Below, one piece after another: positions 16,767-25,443 of a stretch of 40,885 nt of DNA. The stretch is from contig CAIQVX010000331.1 of the NCBI GenBank assembly GCA_903875275.1, positions 1-40,885 of the forward strand. The letters run 5' to 3'. Position 1 is the first letter of the stretch; every line of letters starts with the position of its first letter. Under the pieces are notes generated by a model, which worked only from the letters and a program-made list of their open reading frames with translations, was not told where the DNA came from and did not search any database. The stretch comes from an uncultured beta proteobacterium. GTDB lineage: Bacteria; Pseudomonadota; Gammaproteobacteria; Burkholderiales; Burkholderiaceae_C. The position numbers and the translations under genes were made by a program.

Positions 16767-19684
16767 GGCCGGCTCCCTTGCGAAAGTGCAGACCACGCCG
16801 GCAAGCGTGTCAACAACGCGGACAGCAGGGAGTCCACATGGGCCTCCTGCAGCATGCTGGCATGACCCCCTGCCACATCGGCCACTGCAAGTTGGCGGGC
16901 GACCTGACGCCAGCCAAAATCGTCGTCCTGGTAAATATCCCGATACGGTGTATCGGCGTCTTCGCCTTCTGATGCACGAACCAGCAACACGTCAACATCG
17001 GTCAACACCGGTGGCTGATATCGCGCTTCCAGCGCCCCATAAATCTGCGCCACTGTCAATCCTGCCAGCCAGTCTGGCCAGGCCTGATCGCGGCGCACCA
17101 GCTTTTGCAGCCACCGAAAGCGCAGCCGTACCGATTGACGTTTCACAAAGGCAGATATCTCGTAACGCAGTGCGTTCCAGACCTTTTTCAAAACAGCACC
17201 CAGCAGCGCGATTGTTTGACCCTGATCCCCCTGTGCCAGCGCACGCATGCGCGACAGTCGTTTGCTCGCAATGCGACCACCCCGGTGCGGCGCCTGCGGT
17301 GTCGCACCATCCAGAATCAAGACCACCTCGACCGGTTCCCCGAGCGAGCGCAACTGTGCTGCCATGGCATAGGCGATGACGCCGCCGGCACACATGCCTC
17401 CGAGACGGTAAGGACCGTGAGGCTGAACAGCACGAATCTGCTGCACGTAGCAAGCGGCCATGTCCTCCATCGTCGCGTTCGCAAGCGCAATCCCGGGCAG
17501 GCGCCTGGGCTCAATGCCGTAGACCGAAATGGCGCTTGGCAGACGCCGTGCCAGATTGAGATAAAGCAGTGTTTCACCCAATCCGTCGTGGACCAGAAAG
17601 AGATTCTCCTGCCCCCCGGGGCGCAGTGACACCAGGGCGCTGCGTGTCGACGCCGTGGAAGGCTCAATCAGCCGTGCCAGAGCGCGCACCGTCGGCGCTG
17701 CAAGAATGGTGGTCAGGCGCAACTGAACACCAAAACGGCGGTCGATCTCACTGAACAGCTTGACTGACTGCAAAGACGTTCCGCCGAGCGCAAAATAGTC
17801 GTCCTCGACGCCCAGACCCTCGATCGAAAGCAATTCTTCCCACAGTTCTTTCAGAGCGGTCTCCATCGGCGATGCTGCAGGTGTCGCGACCGTGCTCATG
17901 GCACGCGGATGACGCCCGCGCAGGCCCAGTTCGCGCAGCAGTGCATCACCCGACACCAGCACGTTGGCAAGCCGTGTGTACCGATCCGAGCGTGCCACCG
18001 GCGCCGCACCGCCCACGACTTTTTCAGCGCCCTTGCGCTCGTCGGCCTTTCGTGCTTCGACCACTGCCGCCGGGTCATGACCCGGCCGATGCCGAACTTC
18101 GACAGCCAGTTCCACCGGGAGCCGGTAGACGAAGCCATCAGCACAGGTCTCGCTGTTCGCGCTGGCCACACTGTCGGCAAAAGCTCGCGCCGGCTCATTG
18201 CGCGCACTGCTGATCAGGCGAAGTTCCACTGTCGCCAGTCCCCGCTCACGCGCAGCCTCGCCCAGACTGCGCAGCATGGCATGTTCCACTCCGCGCCCGA
18301 GGACGCGGCAGCTCAGCAGGAAGGTGTCGACTTCCCATGCCTGCTCACGCGCCTGTGCCACCAACACACCGACCAGACCGTAATCACCAAATCGATCAGT
18401 CACCCGGACACGAAGGACCTGCGCGCCCTGGGTCACCAGCGATTTGAGCTCCTGCTCGGAGCGCCTGCGGGTCGTGAAATTGAACTGGTTGGTGCGATGT
18501 GTCAGTTGCGATATGCGCGACCATTCATCTTCGGCCGGTTTCTGGATATCGACCTGCAGATTCAAAGCCGCCATGAATTCCCCAATGTCGCTCACGGTCG
18601 ATTCGAGTGATCGCCGGGCTGCGTTCTCGCGGTACATCTGGGTCCGCTGTGCATCTTCAGCGGTCGTCGCCGGCTTGTCAAAGTTCCATAGATGGGACAG
18701 CCAGTCAACGATGGCATCCTCGCCGGGCACCTGCAGGGTCACCACCTGCGGCAACTCGGCGCGCATCTGGGCGCACTCCATTGGGTTGTCATCCAGAAAC
18801 ACAAAGGCATCAAGCCCCAGGTTCAGTTCTTCGGCCAGCGAGCGCAAATTTGCCGCCTTGGGAAGCCAGTTGACGCGGTGCGCCACCACGTCGCTTGCGC
18901 GCAGTCGCATATCCTTGCGTTGCTCCAGCACATCGAGCACATCCGCCTCGGAATTCTTGCTGGCCAGACAGATCAGAACGCCTTTGCGTTGTTGTGCCAC
19001 GGCAAAATCCTGCAATGCCAGGAAGGGCTCGCTCAGCAAAATACCGTCTACTCCGTCTTCGCCCACCACGCCGCGCCACAGCGTGTTGTCGCAATCAAGC
19101 ACCAGCACCTTGGCTGCACTCACCTGCAAAGCGTGCACGCGGCGTGCCAGCGCCAGTGCCAGTGCAGCAAAGTAGGAGTCCGAAAACGGAATGTGCGCGA
19201 GCTCGTCGCGCCTGGCATCAAAGCGCTCAGCACCGGCAGCGTGGTCAATTTCCTGGGCGCTCAGCACATGGATGTTCGCCTGTCCAACGACGTGCGCGAG
19301 CAGCTTTTCCGACGCCACGCCAATGGCTGTCGCCACCGCTGCCGGAACTCGCGGCGAAGCAGGCAGCACGGCCAGCAGCAGCGTACCTTTGCCGGTGGAA
19401 ACAAAGTTCTCCAACGCAGCGCCTAGTTCGTTGGCAATCCTGGCAACCGTCTGGCACGCAAGGTCAACATCAAGCTGATCACGCACAAAGTCTTCCAGAC
19501 GAATCAGTGCCACGTTAACGCCGCTGCGGTTGCGCTCAAACTCGCTGCCGGGCGTCAACAACTGCTGGAACACCTGGTGGTAAGGTGCAAACTGAAGCTC
19601 GGACTGCAGTCCCGCCTCCTTGAGGAGGTAGGCGAGCGGCGAGCCCAAAGGTTCGGCGACAAAAGTGGAACTGATGGCGATCAC
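16763..19684 (-). CDS. FkbH-like HAD protein fused to carrier protein and thioesterase domains
   Basis: From the GTG at 19684, which has AGGA 8 bases upstream, the product is 973 residues. An ATG 9 codons earlier (19711) lacks a ribosome site. Domains in order: an FkbH-type HAD-IIIC region (about 1-560) with DCDNTLW (D197/D199), ASKNSE and FLDDNPME motifs and a GNAT-like end; a phosphopantetheine carrier domain (about 605-675) with the attachment Ser637 in LGGTSLQS; and a type I thioesterase (about 690-973) with the nucleophile elbow GGMCAGG, where Cys765 replaces the usual Ser, and His941 in GGHASML. FkbH proteins move a glyceryl group from 1,3-bisphosphoglycerate onto a carrier protein. This three-domain enzyme may therefore load a glycerate-derived acyl group and release or transfer it onto the polysaccharide. 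The transfer step is inference. Confidence 0.86.
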   Translation of the reverse strand: MIAISSTFVAEPLGSPLAYLLKEAGLQSELQFAPYHQVFQQLLTPGSEFERNRSGVNVALIRLEDFVRDQLDVDLACQTVARIANELGAALENFVSTGKGTLLLAVLPASPRVPAAVATAIGVASEKLLAHVVGQANIHVLSAQEIDHAAGAERFDARRDELAHIPFSDSYFAALALALARRVHALQVSAAKVLVLDCDNTLWRGVVGEDGVDGILLSEPFLALQDFAVAQQRKGVLICLASKNSEADVLDVLEQRKDMRLRASDVVAHRVNWLPKAANLRSLAEELNLGLDAFVFLDDNPMECAQMRAELPQVVTLQVPGEDAIVDWLSHLWNFDKPATTAEDAQRTQMYRENAARRSLESTVSDIGEFMAALNLQVDIQKPAEDEWSRISQLTHRTNQFNFTTRRRSEQELKSLVTQGAQVLRVRVTDRFGDYGLVGVLVAQAREQAWEVDTFLLSCRVLGRGVEHAMLRSLGEAARERGLATVELRLISSARNEPARAFADSVASANSETCADGFVYRLPVELAVEVRHRPGHDPAAVVEARKADERKGAEKVVGGAAPVARSDRYTRLANVLVSGDALLRELGLRGRHPRAMSTVATPAASPMETALKELWEELLSIEGLGVEDDYFALGGTSLQSVKLFSEIDRRFGVQLRLTTILAAPTVRALARLIEPSTASTRSALVSLRPGGQENLFLVHDGLGETLLYLNLARRLPSAISVYGIEPRRLPGIALANATMEDMAACYVQQIRAVQPHGPYRLGGMCAGGVIAYAMAAQLRSLGEPVEVVLILDGATPQAPHRGGRIASKRLSRMRALAQGDQGQTIALLGAVLKKVWNALRYEISAFVKRQSVRLRFRWLQKLVRRDQAWPDWLAGLTVAQIYGALEARYQPPVLTDVDVLLVRASEGEDADTPYRDIYQDDDFGWRQVARQLAVADVAGGHASMLQEAHVDSLLSALLTRLPAWSALSQGSRP

Positions 19685-19692
19685 TGTTATTT

Positions 19693-19696
19693 TCCT
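19693..19696 (-). promoter_or_regulatory. Ribosome binding site choosing the GTG start of the FkbH fusion
   Basis: On the minus strand AGGA ends 8 bases before the GTG at 19684. Translation from there begins directly with the IAISSTF segment expected at the start of FkbH proteins. The ATG at 19711 has no comparable site. Confidence 0.5.
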
Positions 19697-19814
19697 GCGA
19701 AAGTGGAGCATGAATGAGCGTGACTCCGGTCATGCTGCATCGGCACCTGATCAATGACAGGGATGGTAGGTCAATGGTCTGGCAAACCATCGCAGAAGTG
19801 TTAAATCAGCGTGG

Positions 19815-19832
19815 CTGGATCGTCCTGGATCG
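19815..19832 (+). promoter_or_regulatory. Tandem CTGGATCG repeats in divergent promoter region
   Basis: The 189 bases between the FkbH-fusion start (19684, minus) and the glycosidase-like start (19874, plus) contain no credible gene. Within them CTGGATCG occurs at 19815 and again at 19825, exactly one helical turn apart; the full 10-mers match at 9 of 10 bases. Such spacing suits a dimer binding head-to-tail, as OmpR-type regulators do. A chance repeat is possible. Confidence 0.3.
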
Positions 19833-19873
19833 ACAGCGCTTCGTAGAATCGGCGTCACTCAAACGACATTGCC

Positions 19874-21793
19874 ATGCGAACCCTGATCCAACGCCTGTTG
19901 ATCATCATTTCCATAATGCACTTTCCGTGCTGGGGTGGAACTGCGACGCATCTGGGCGCCAACTTGCAGCCGATCAGGGACTGGTCCTTTACGCCGGTTT
20001 ACGTGGACCTGATGCATCAGGCACGCAAGTTTGGCTCGCCAGCGGGACCCTGGGATGAGACGGCACCGCTGGGCAGTGACGGCTGGCCGGTCGGTGATTT
20101 CGGCGTCGTGCTGTTGACTGGAGCCAGCAAATACTCGGGCAACGCGGGTGTTTACAAGGTCTCGTTCCGCGGCCAGGCCAGAGTGAAGGCCGTCGCAAGC
20201 AGTGCGCAGGTCCTCCATCAGACTTTTGACGCAGCCCGCAATGTCAGTAGTGCTGACGTATTGCTGCCGGCCAATGAAGAGCAGTTGATGCTGGCCTTCA
20301 CCAACACCGGGACCGGCATCAAGGATGTGAAGGTGATACGCCCCGGCTATGACGCCGTCAATCCACCATTGTTCACGCGGGCGTTTCTCGACCACATTGC
20401 CAGATTCAAGACCCTGCGCTTCATGGACTGGCTTCGAACCAACAACAGCCCGGTCACGTCCTGGACGTCGCGTGCGACACCGGAGGCAACACACCATGCT
20501 TCCAGCGCTGGCGTTCCGTGGGAGCACATTGTTGCGCTCGCGAATCAGGCGCAAAAGGACATCTGGATCAACATCCCGATCAGCGTCGATGACGACTACG
20601 TGCTGCAACTGGCGCGCCTGCTCAAGCGAACGCTCAATGCAGACGCTAAGGTCTATCTGGAGTACAGCAACGAGATCTGGAACGGTGGCTTTGCGCAGTA
20701 CAACAGCAACCGCGCTCTGGCGATCGCCGAAGTGCAGGCCAATCCGACATCACCGCTCATTTATGACGGCAAGCGTGCGCCTGCCCTGATCGCTTTTCGG
20801 CGTAGTGCCAAACGTCTCAAGGAGTTCAGCGACATCTTTAGACAGATTTATGGCGACAAGGCGATGCTCACCACGATCCGGCCCGTGTTGGGCTTTCAGG
20901 TGGTGCAATCCATGACCGCCAGAATCGGACTGGATTTCATTGCAGACGTCTACGGCCCTCCACGGCGATTTTTCTATGCCATCGCCGGCGCACCCTATTT
21001 CGACCTGGGGGACCAGCAAACGGTTGAGGGCTTGAACACAGACGAGGTGCTCGCGGCAATGAAGAAATCGGTAGAAAGAGCACCCATCGTCAGCAACCTG
21101 GAAGCCGATCTGGCACTGGCGGCCTGGTATGGACTGGAGTTTCTGGCGTACGAGGGTGGTCCGGCAACTTTTGGTCCGGGTAGCCTGGGAGCCAAGAAAG
21201 CGGCCAACCTTGACCCACGTATGCTGGATCTGTGTGTTGACTATCTGACACGCTGGTACCGTCAGGGTGGTGGCATGCTGATGTGGTTCATGGCGGGCGC
21301 TGGCGACTGGAATACCCGGTACGGTGCCTGGGAACTGACGACCGATCTGGCACTGGCAGACACGCCAAAAATTAAATGCATGGACCGGGTACTTGGTGCT
21401 CCAGTGCCAGCGCCTGCCGGACGCAATCAGATTCCTGGAACCTTCGATGCGCTGGCCTATGTGGGAAATCCGAGTCCCTATTCGGAGAAATCGCGTGATC
21501 GGGTGAGATATCTGCACCCAGGCGCATGGATCGAGTACCTGGTGCAGGCGCCGGCCAGCGCGAGCTACTCCCTGGTCATCCGCTCTGAAGCCAATCTGGC
21601 AGGCAATACGATAGACTTGGCGGTCAATTCAACGCTGGCAGCGCCAGCCTTCGAGGTCGCGAAGACCGGGTGGGGCCATCCGGCTGACAATCCACCCATC
21701 ACCGTCAAACTCAACAAGGGCTTCAATACGCTGCGCCTGACGACCCGGACTGAGAGTTCCGGCTTCGTCATTTCAAGCCTGAGTCTGCGCTGA
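19874..21793 (+). CDS. Secreted glycosidase-like protein with C-terminal carbohydrate-binding-like domain
   Basis: This 639-residue protein has an N-terminal signal-like segment (basic MRTLIQR, then a hydrophobic run to about residue 22). The central region (about 130-500) reads as a TIM-barrel glycosidase. Candidate catalytic acids are the Glu in VYLEYSNEIWNG (about residue 262) and the Glu in FLAYEGGPAT (about residue 425), the acid/base and nucleophile layout of clan GH-A enzymes. The last 130 residues form a beta-rich segment (PGAWIEYLV, YSLVIRSEANLAGN, FNTLRLTT) resembling CBM6/35-type modules. It would act in the periplasm or outside the cell, perhaps trimming or releasing the EPS made by this locus. 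No named family could be fixed by reading alone. A surface-binding protein without activity is the alternative. Confidence 0.68.
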   Translation: MRTLIQRLLIIISIMHFPCWGGTATHLGANLQPIRDWSFTPVYVDLMHQARKFGSPAGPWDETAPLGSDGWPVGDFGVVLLTGASKYSGNAGVYKVSFRGQARVKAVASSAQVLHQTFDAARNVSSADVLLPANEEQLMLAFTNTGTGIKDVKVIRPGYDAVNPPLFTRAFLDHIARFKTLRFMDWLRTNNSPVTSWTSRATPEATHHASSAGVPWEHIVALANQAQKDIWINIPISVDDDYVLQLARLLKRTLNADAKVYLEYSNEIWNGGFAQYNSNRALAIAEVQANPTSPLIYDGKRAPALIAFRRSAKRLKEFSDIFRQIYGDKAMLTTIRPVLGFQVVQSMTARIGLDFIADVYGPPRRFFYAIAGAPYFDLGDQQTVEGLNTDEVLAAMKKSVERAPIVSNLEADLALAAWYGLEFLAYEGGPATFGPGSLGAKKAANLDPRMLDLCVDYLTRWYRQGGGMLMWFMAGAGDWNTRYGAWELTTDLALADTPKIKCMDRVLGAPVPAPAGRNQIPGTFDALAYVGNPSPYSEKSRDRVRYLHPGAWIEYLVQAPASASYSLVIRSEANLAGNTIDLAVNSTLAAPAFEVAKTGWGHPADNPPITVKLNKGFNTLRLTTRTESSGFVISSLSLR

Positions 21794-21802
21794 TCGCTCA
21801 TC

Positions 21803-23851
21803 ATGCAAATCCACAATCCCACTGCAATGCAACCGACCCATCGGCGTTCCGACATTCAGGGCCTGCGAGCCATCGCAGTCCTGCTGGTCATCATCTATCA
21901 CGCCGGCCTGCCCATGCCTGGCGGATTTGCCGGCGTGGATGTGTTCTTTGCCATTTCCGGCTTTGTCATTACCCGCATGCTGATGACGGAGTTGGAGCGT
22001 GGACACGGACTGAACCTGAAACTGTTCTATCTGCGCCGCATACGCCGCTTGCTACCGGCGCTGGCTACCACGTCCATCAGCACCGCCCTCATCGCAGTGC
22101 TGGCGAACCCGATTGGCACGCAGATCACGGCGGCCTTCACGGGTATCGCCACATCGCTCTTTGTGGCCAATGGCTACCTGTACCGCTCGGCGCCTGGCTA
22201 TTTCAGTCCGGGTGCGGAGTTCAATCCGATGCTGCACACCTGGTCGCTCTCGGTCGAGGAACAGTTCTATTTCATCTTTCCTCTGGTCCTGTGGCTGGGC
22301 TGGCGTGCGGCCGGTCCCGCCGTGCCACATCACAGGCGCCGCTGGATCGCCGCAGCGTTGATCCTGACCATGCTGTGCCTGTCGTTCTGGATTTCCTGTG
22401 AGATGTCCTACCGCCACCCCCTGCTTCCGGGCATCAGCGCCCCGGCCCAATTCGCGTTCTACTCCTCACCCACGCGAGCCTGGGAGTTCGCGGCCGGAGC
22501 GCTGTTGGCATTGAGCAATGCATCGCTCCTGCGGCTACCCGCCAACGCCGCGCTGGCCATCGGTACGGGCGGGCTCGGCCTGCTGGCCTGGTCTGCGTTT
22601 GCCATTGATGCCAACATGCCCTTCCCGGCCTGGGTGGCCTGGGTTCCCGTTGCCGCCACCCTGATGCTTCTTACAGGCGGTAGTTCAGGTCGAAACTGGA
22701 TCACCAGGGCGCTTTCAACACCTGCTGCGATCTGGATCGGTGATCGGTCCTATGGCTGGTACCTCTGGCATTGGCCGTTTGTGGTGTTTGCGCGCGCGCT
22801 GTTCCCACAATATGCCAGCGCCATGGTGATCGCGTCAGCCTTGTCGATCATTCCGGCGTGGGCCTCCTACCGCTTCATCGAGACGCCAATTCGCTCAGCC
22901 AAGCGGGCTTCCACAGGCGCAACGCTAAGGCTGGCTGCCATCTGCATCATCGGACCCATCCTCGCATTTGGCGGCTTGTGGCTGGCCAACCGGGCCATTG
23001 TCAGTTCCAGCGGTGCTGTACAGGTCGGCGCCGCACTGCAGTTGCATATCGACGAAGTCCGGCGCTGCGAAGGCAGCAAGGCACTCAATCCTGATGTGCG
23101 ACCTGACTGCCGCTGGTCGGCAGCATCGACGCGCGGCAGTGTGTTGCTGCTGGGCGACTCCAATGCAGGGCACTTCACCGAACCCGTGATTCGTGCCGCG
23201 AATGCCGCTGGCTACGATGTGAGCGTTGCCACGATGGCGGCCTGCCCCTTCGTGGATTTGCGCATTTACGGCAATGGTGTGTCCAACGAAGCCTGTCAGG
23301 CCTTTGTGGCCAGCGCGCTGACCGAAATTGAAAAGCGTCGCCCGAACCTGATCATTCTGGCAACAGCAACGGACGGTTACATTGAGGAATCGAGCACGAC
23401 GCTCGGTGCCCGACCGGATTCGGTGCCGGCCCACAGCGCGTCCGACAAGGCTGGCCTGTGGACCGTGGGCTTGTCTTCCGTGCTGGCACGCATGACGCGC
23501 TCGGCCCCAGTGCTGGTCGTCCATCCGATCCCGCGCTTTCGTACCTGGACGCTGGACAGCTGTGCCGCCTACAAAGTCTGGTTTGATCCGATGGCATGCG
23601 CCGGTAGCACGACCCGGCTTGAGGTGGATGCCTGGCGCCAGCGTGCCGTGCGGAGCGAACGCAGTGCCGTGACGCAGAATCCCGGTGCGAGCACGCTCGA
23701 ACTCGTTGATGTCTTGTGTCCCGGGTCGGTCTGCACAGTGCTCAAGGATGGAGTCTGGACCTTCCGCGATGGCGCCCACCTTAGTGTGCCGGGATCGCTG
23801 ACGCTGTCAGACCAATTCGAGGCGGCAATCAGGAAACAGGCCCGGCCCTAG
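21803..23851 (+). CDS. Acyltransferase 3 fused to SGNH domain (OafA-like O-acetyltransferase)
   Basis: The 682-residue protein has an N-terminal acyltransferase-3 membrane domain (about 10-375, around 10-11 helices). Its motifs are RSDIQGLRAIAVLLVIIYH, GGFAGVDVFFAISGFVITR, RRIRRLLPA and TWSLSVEEQFYFIFP. A periplasmic SGNH-hydrolase domain (about 440-682) has the block I serine in LLLGDSNAGHF and a late D-x-x-H (RDGAHLS). In OafA-type proteins the membrane part passes acyl groups to the SGNH part, which places them on the polysaccharide. The start at 21803 is 9 bases after the glycosidase-like stop; an internal ATG (21827) is also possible. The SGNH domain appears intact, so periplasmic O-acylation of the polymer is the likely role. 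Confidence 0.9.
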   Translation: MQIHNPTAMQPTHRRSDIQGLRAIAVLLVIIYHAGLPMPGGFAGVDVFFAISGFVITRMLMTELERGHGLNLKLFYLRRIRRLLPALATTSISTALIAVLANPIGTQITAAFTGIATSLFVANGYLYRSAPGYFSPGAEFNPMLHTWSLSVEEQFYFIFPLVLWLGWRAAGPAVPHHRRRWIAAALILTMLCLSFWISCEMSYRHPLLPGISAPAQFAFYSSPTRAWEFAAGALLALSNASLLRLPANAALAIGTGGLGLLAWSAFAIDANMPFPAWVAWVPVAATLMLLTGGSSGRNWITRALSTPAAIWIGDRSYGWYLWHWPFVVFARALFPQYASAMVIASALSIIPAWASYRFIETPIRSAKRASTGATLRLAAICIIGPILAFGGLWLANRAIVSSSGAVQVGAALQLHIDEVRRCEGSKALNPDVRPDCRWSAASTRGSVLLLGDSNAGHFTEPVIRAANAAGYDVSVATMAACPFVDLRIYGNGVSNEACQAFVASALTEIEKRRPNLIILATATDGYIEESSTTLGARPDSVPAHSASDKAGLWTVGLSSVLARMTRSAPVLVVHPIPRFRTWTLDSCAAYKVWFDPMACAGSTTRLEVDAWRQRAVRSERSAVTQNPGASTLELVDVLCPGSVCTVLKDGVWTFRDGAHLSVPGSLTLSDQFEAAIRKQARP

Positions 23852-23867
23852 CCTTGCCACAGCTGAC

Positions 23868-23904
23868 TCTGCGCCGGACCGAACTGATTTAGCGCCGGCG
23901 CAGA
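23868..23904. terminator. Hairpin between convergent genes (10-bp perfect arms)
   Basis: The arms TCTGCGCCGG (23868-23877) and CCGGCGCAGA (23895-23904) pair perfectly around a 17-base loop. The right arm lies within the last codons of the minus-strand membrane protein. It separates the convergent stops at 23851 and 23889. No T-run follows on either strand, so intrinsic termination is uncertain. Confidence 0.4.
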
Positions 23905-24458
23905 CAACTCAGCGCGCCCTGACAGATCAAAGCAAGGCCAGCAAGCTCGAACCAGCGCCCCACTGAAACACCAGCAAAATGCAAATTAATGATCGCATCC
24001 GTGCCATGCGCTGATACCGTCCGCACCGCCAACAACATTAGCAACAAGATCATGCCAAAGGCAACCGATTCTGCCCGAACACCGCTAGACGTCAGTTCGC
24101 GCCGCAAACGGGGAACGAGCAACAACAGGAACAGCGCCGCAGCAACTTCCGCAGCGTATTGCAACGGTCTGCGGACACCATACCAACCTTCGATCTTGGC
24201 GAGCGCGCGTAGCGCATGAGTGACAAAAACATCAGCGTGCAACATGGTGTTGATCGCCAGCAGACCCAACGACAACGCCACAAGACGCCACGCGACATGC
24301 GGTTCCCGCTCGGCTCGGGCGACGTGGGCATTGAGCAGACAAAGCCACGCTACGCCCAAATAAGCTACGGTGATAACACCGTGGTACCAAGTCAGACCCC
24401 ATACCGCTTGCTCCCAAACCGCAGTTGCCCCATAAATCACCTCCATCACGCCGTCCAT
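23889..24458 (-). CDS. Small integral membrane protein of unknown function
   Basis: The 189-residue protein has about five hydrophobic helices (about 25-45, 58-78, 100-120, 130-150 and 165-185) separated by short charged loops, including a GWYGVRRPLQY segment between helices 2 and 3. I do not recognise a family. The start at 24458 has an AGG 8 bases upstream and overlaps the upstream acyltransferase gene by 13 bases. An internal ATG at 24446 would instead make a TGATG overlap. It is the last gene of the minus-strand regulatory operon and ends in the hairpin at 23868-23904. Pairing with a membrane acyltransferase suggests a role in EPS modification or in supporting that enzyme, but nothing in the sequence proves it. 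Confidence 0.65.
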   Translation of the reverse strand: MDGVMEVIYGATAVWEQAVWGLTWYHGVITVAYLGVAWLCLLNAHVARAEREPHVAWRLVALSLGLLAINTMLHADVFVTHALRALAKIEGWYGVRRPLQYAAEVAAALFLLLLVPRLRRELTSSGVRAESVAFGMILLLMLLAVRTVSAHGTDAIINLHFAGVSVGRWFELAGLALICQGALSCLRRR

Positions 24459-25441
24459 CGGACAGGCCTTGTCGAACGTCCGCCGAATTTGCCAAGCAGT
24501 AACAAGGCAGGCCAGCGATAACGGGAAACAACCGGCTCCAGCGCCATCGGCCCGACCACGCCAACAACGACACCAAACAATATGTGAAGCAACAGCTCAT
24601 CGACCTTCAACTGCGTCAGGGCCAGCCTAGCAAATGCGGTGAAGAAAACGTGAAAAAGGTAGATTGAAAAGGAGTAACGACCCACCCATGCGAGCCACCG
24701 CGAAACGAGCCCCGAACTCACAAGCAACAAACACAAAGAGACTCCAGTCACGAGCATCGCAACAGTGCGTCGATCCGGATTCGGAACGGGCATACCCATG
24801 GCCAAAACAGCGCCAACGATCAGCACTGTCAGACCCACGCGAACCGATACAGTAGCCAGAAAGATCTGCATTGAAAACCGGGAAACCGCCAGACCAACAA
24901 GAAAATAGGGCAACAGATAAATCGCGCCTTCGATGCCCAACCAGTGTGGGCCACGCACCATCAGATAGAGAGCAGCCGCCAGGACCAACGCCGACCCGAA
25001 GCCGGCTGGCGTTGCAATCAGATCATGGCGCTCCAGTGCCCAAACCAGCACAAAGACCCAAAACAGCGATTCGACAAACCAATAATGCGCCACGGGTAAC
25101 AGATGGATTAGATACCACGGTCCAAGCAGGACGCTGCCGCCGCGCGTCACAGATTGCAGGATCGCAAACAGGGTACCCACAACCAGCATGGGAATCAGCA
25201 ACCGGCGAGCCTTGCCCACCAGAAAGGCACGGCCGTCGCCAGCGAACGGACGCAGACCATAAACCAGACCCGACAAAAAGGTGAAAAGTGGCATGCGCAG
25301 ATAGACCAAACCATCATTGAACCAGCGCAGCGCCCCGCCACTTATTCCCAGACCAAAGCTGGCGTCAGCACCGATTACGTGGTACAGCACGAGCAGCAAG
25401 CACGCCAGACCACGCAGGGTTTCAATCCGCACATTCTTCAT
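24446..25441 (-). CDS. Membrane acyltransferase (acyltransferase 3 family)
   Basis: This 331-residue protein has about 10 hydrophobic helices. It has the family opening VRIETLRGLACLLLVLYHVIG, in which the His of the first helix is kept, and a RMPLFTFLSGLVYGLRP block. Later come a helix pair with HYWFVESLFWVFVL and SFSIYLFHVFFTAF near the C-terminus. It resembles the OpgC/WecH side of the family more than OafA. It begins 2 bases after the stop of the SpoIIE phosphatase gene, so it is transcribed with the regulatory genes and is probably expressed under the same control. It is the third acyltransferase-3 protein in the window. The group transferred is unknown. Confidence 0.84.
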   Translation of the reverse strand: MKNVRIETLRGLACLLLVLYHVIGADASFGLGISGGALRWFNDGLVYLRMPLFTFLSGLVYGLRPFAGDGRAFLVGKARRLLIPMLVVGTLFAILQSVTRGGSVLLGPWYLIHLLPVAHYWFVESLFWVFVLVWALERHDLIATPAGFGSALVLAAALYLMVRGPHWLGIEGAIYLLPYFLVGLAVSRFSMQIFLATVSVRVGLTVLIVGAVLAMGMPVPNPDRRTVAMLVTGVSLCLLLVSSGLVSRWLAWVGRYSFSIYLFHVFFTAFARLALTQLKVDELLLHILFGVVVGVVGPMALEPVVSRYRWPALLLLGKFGGRSTRPVRWTA

Positions 25442-25443
25442 GC

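Noticed and set aside
19714-20058. 114-aa plus-strand frame before the glycosidase-like gene
   Set aside because: It overlaps the signal peptide region of the real gene in another frame, has no ribosome site and no family.
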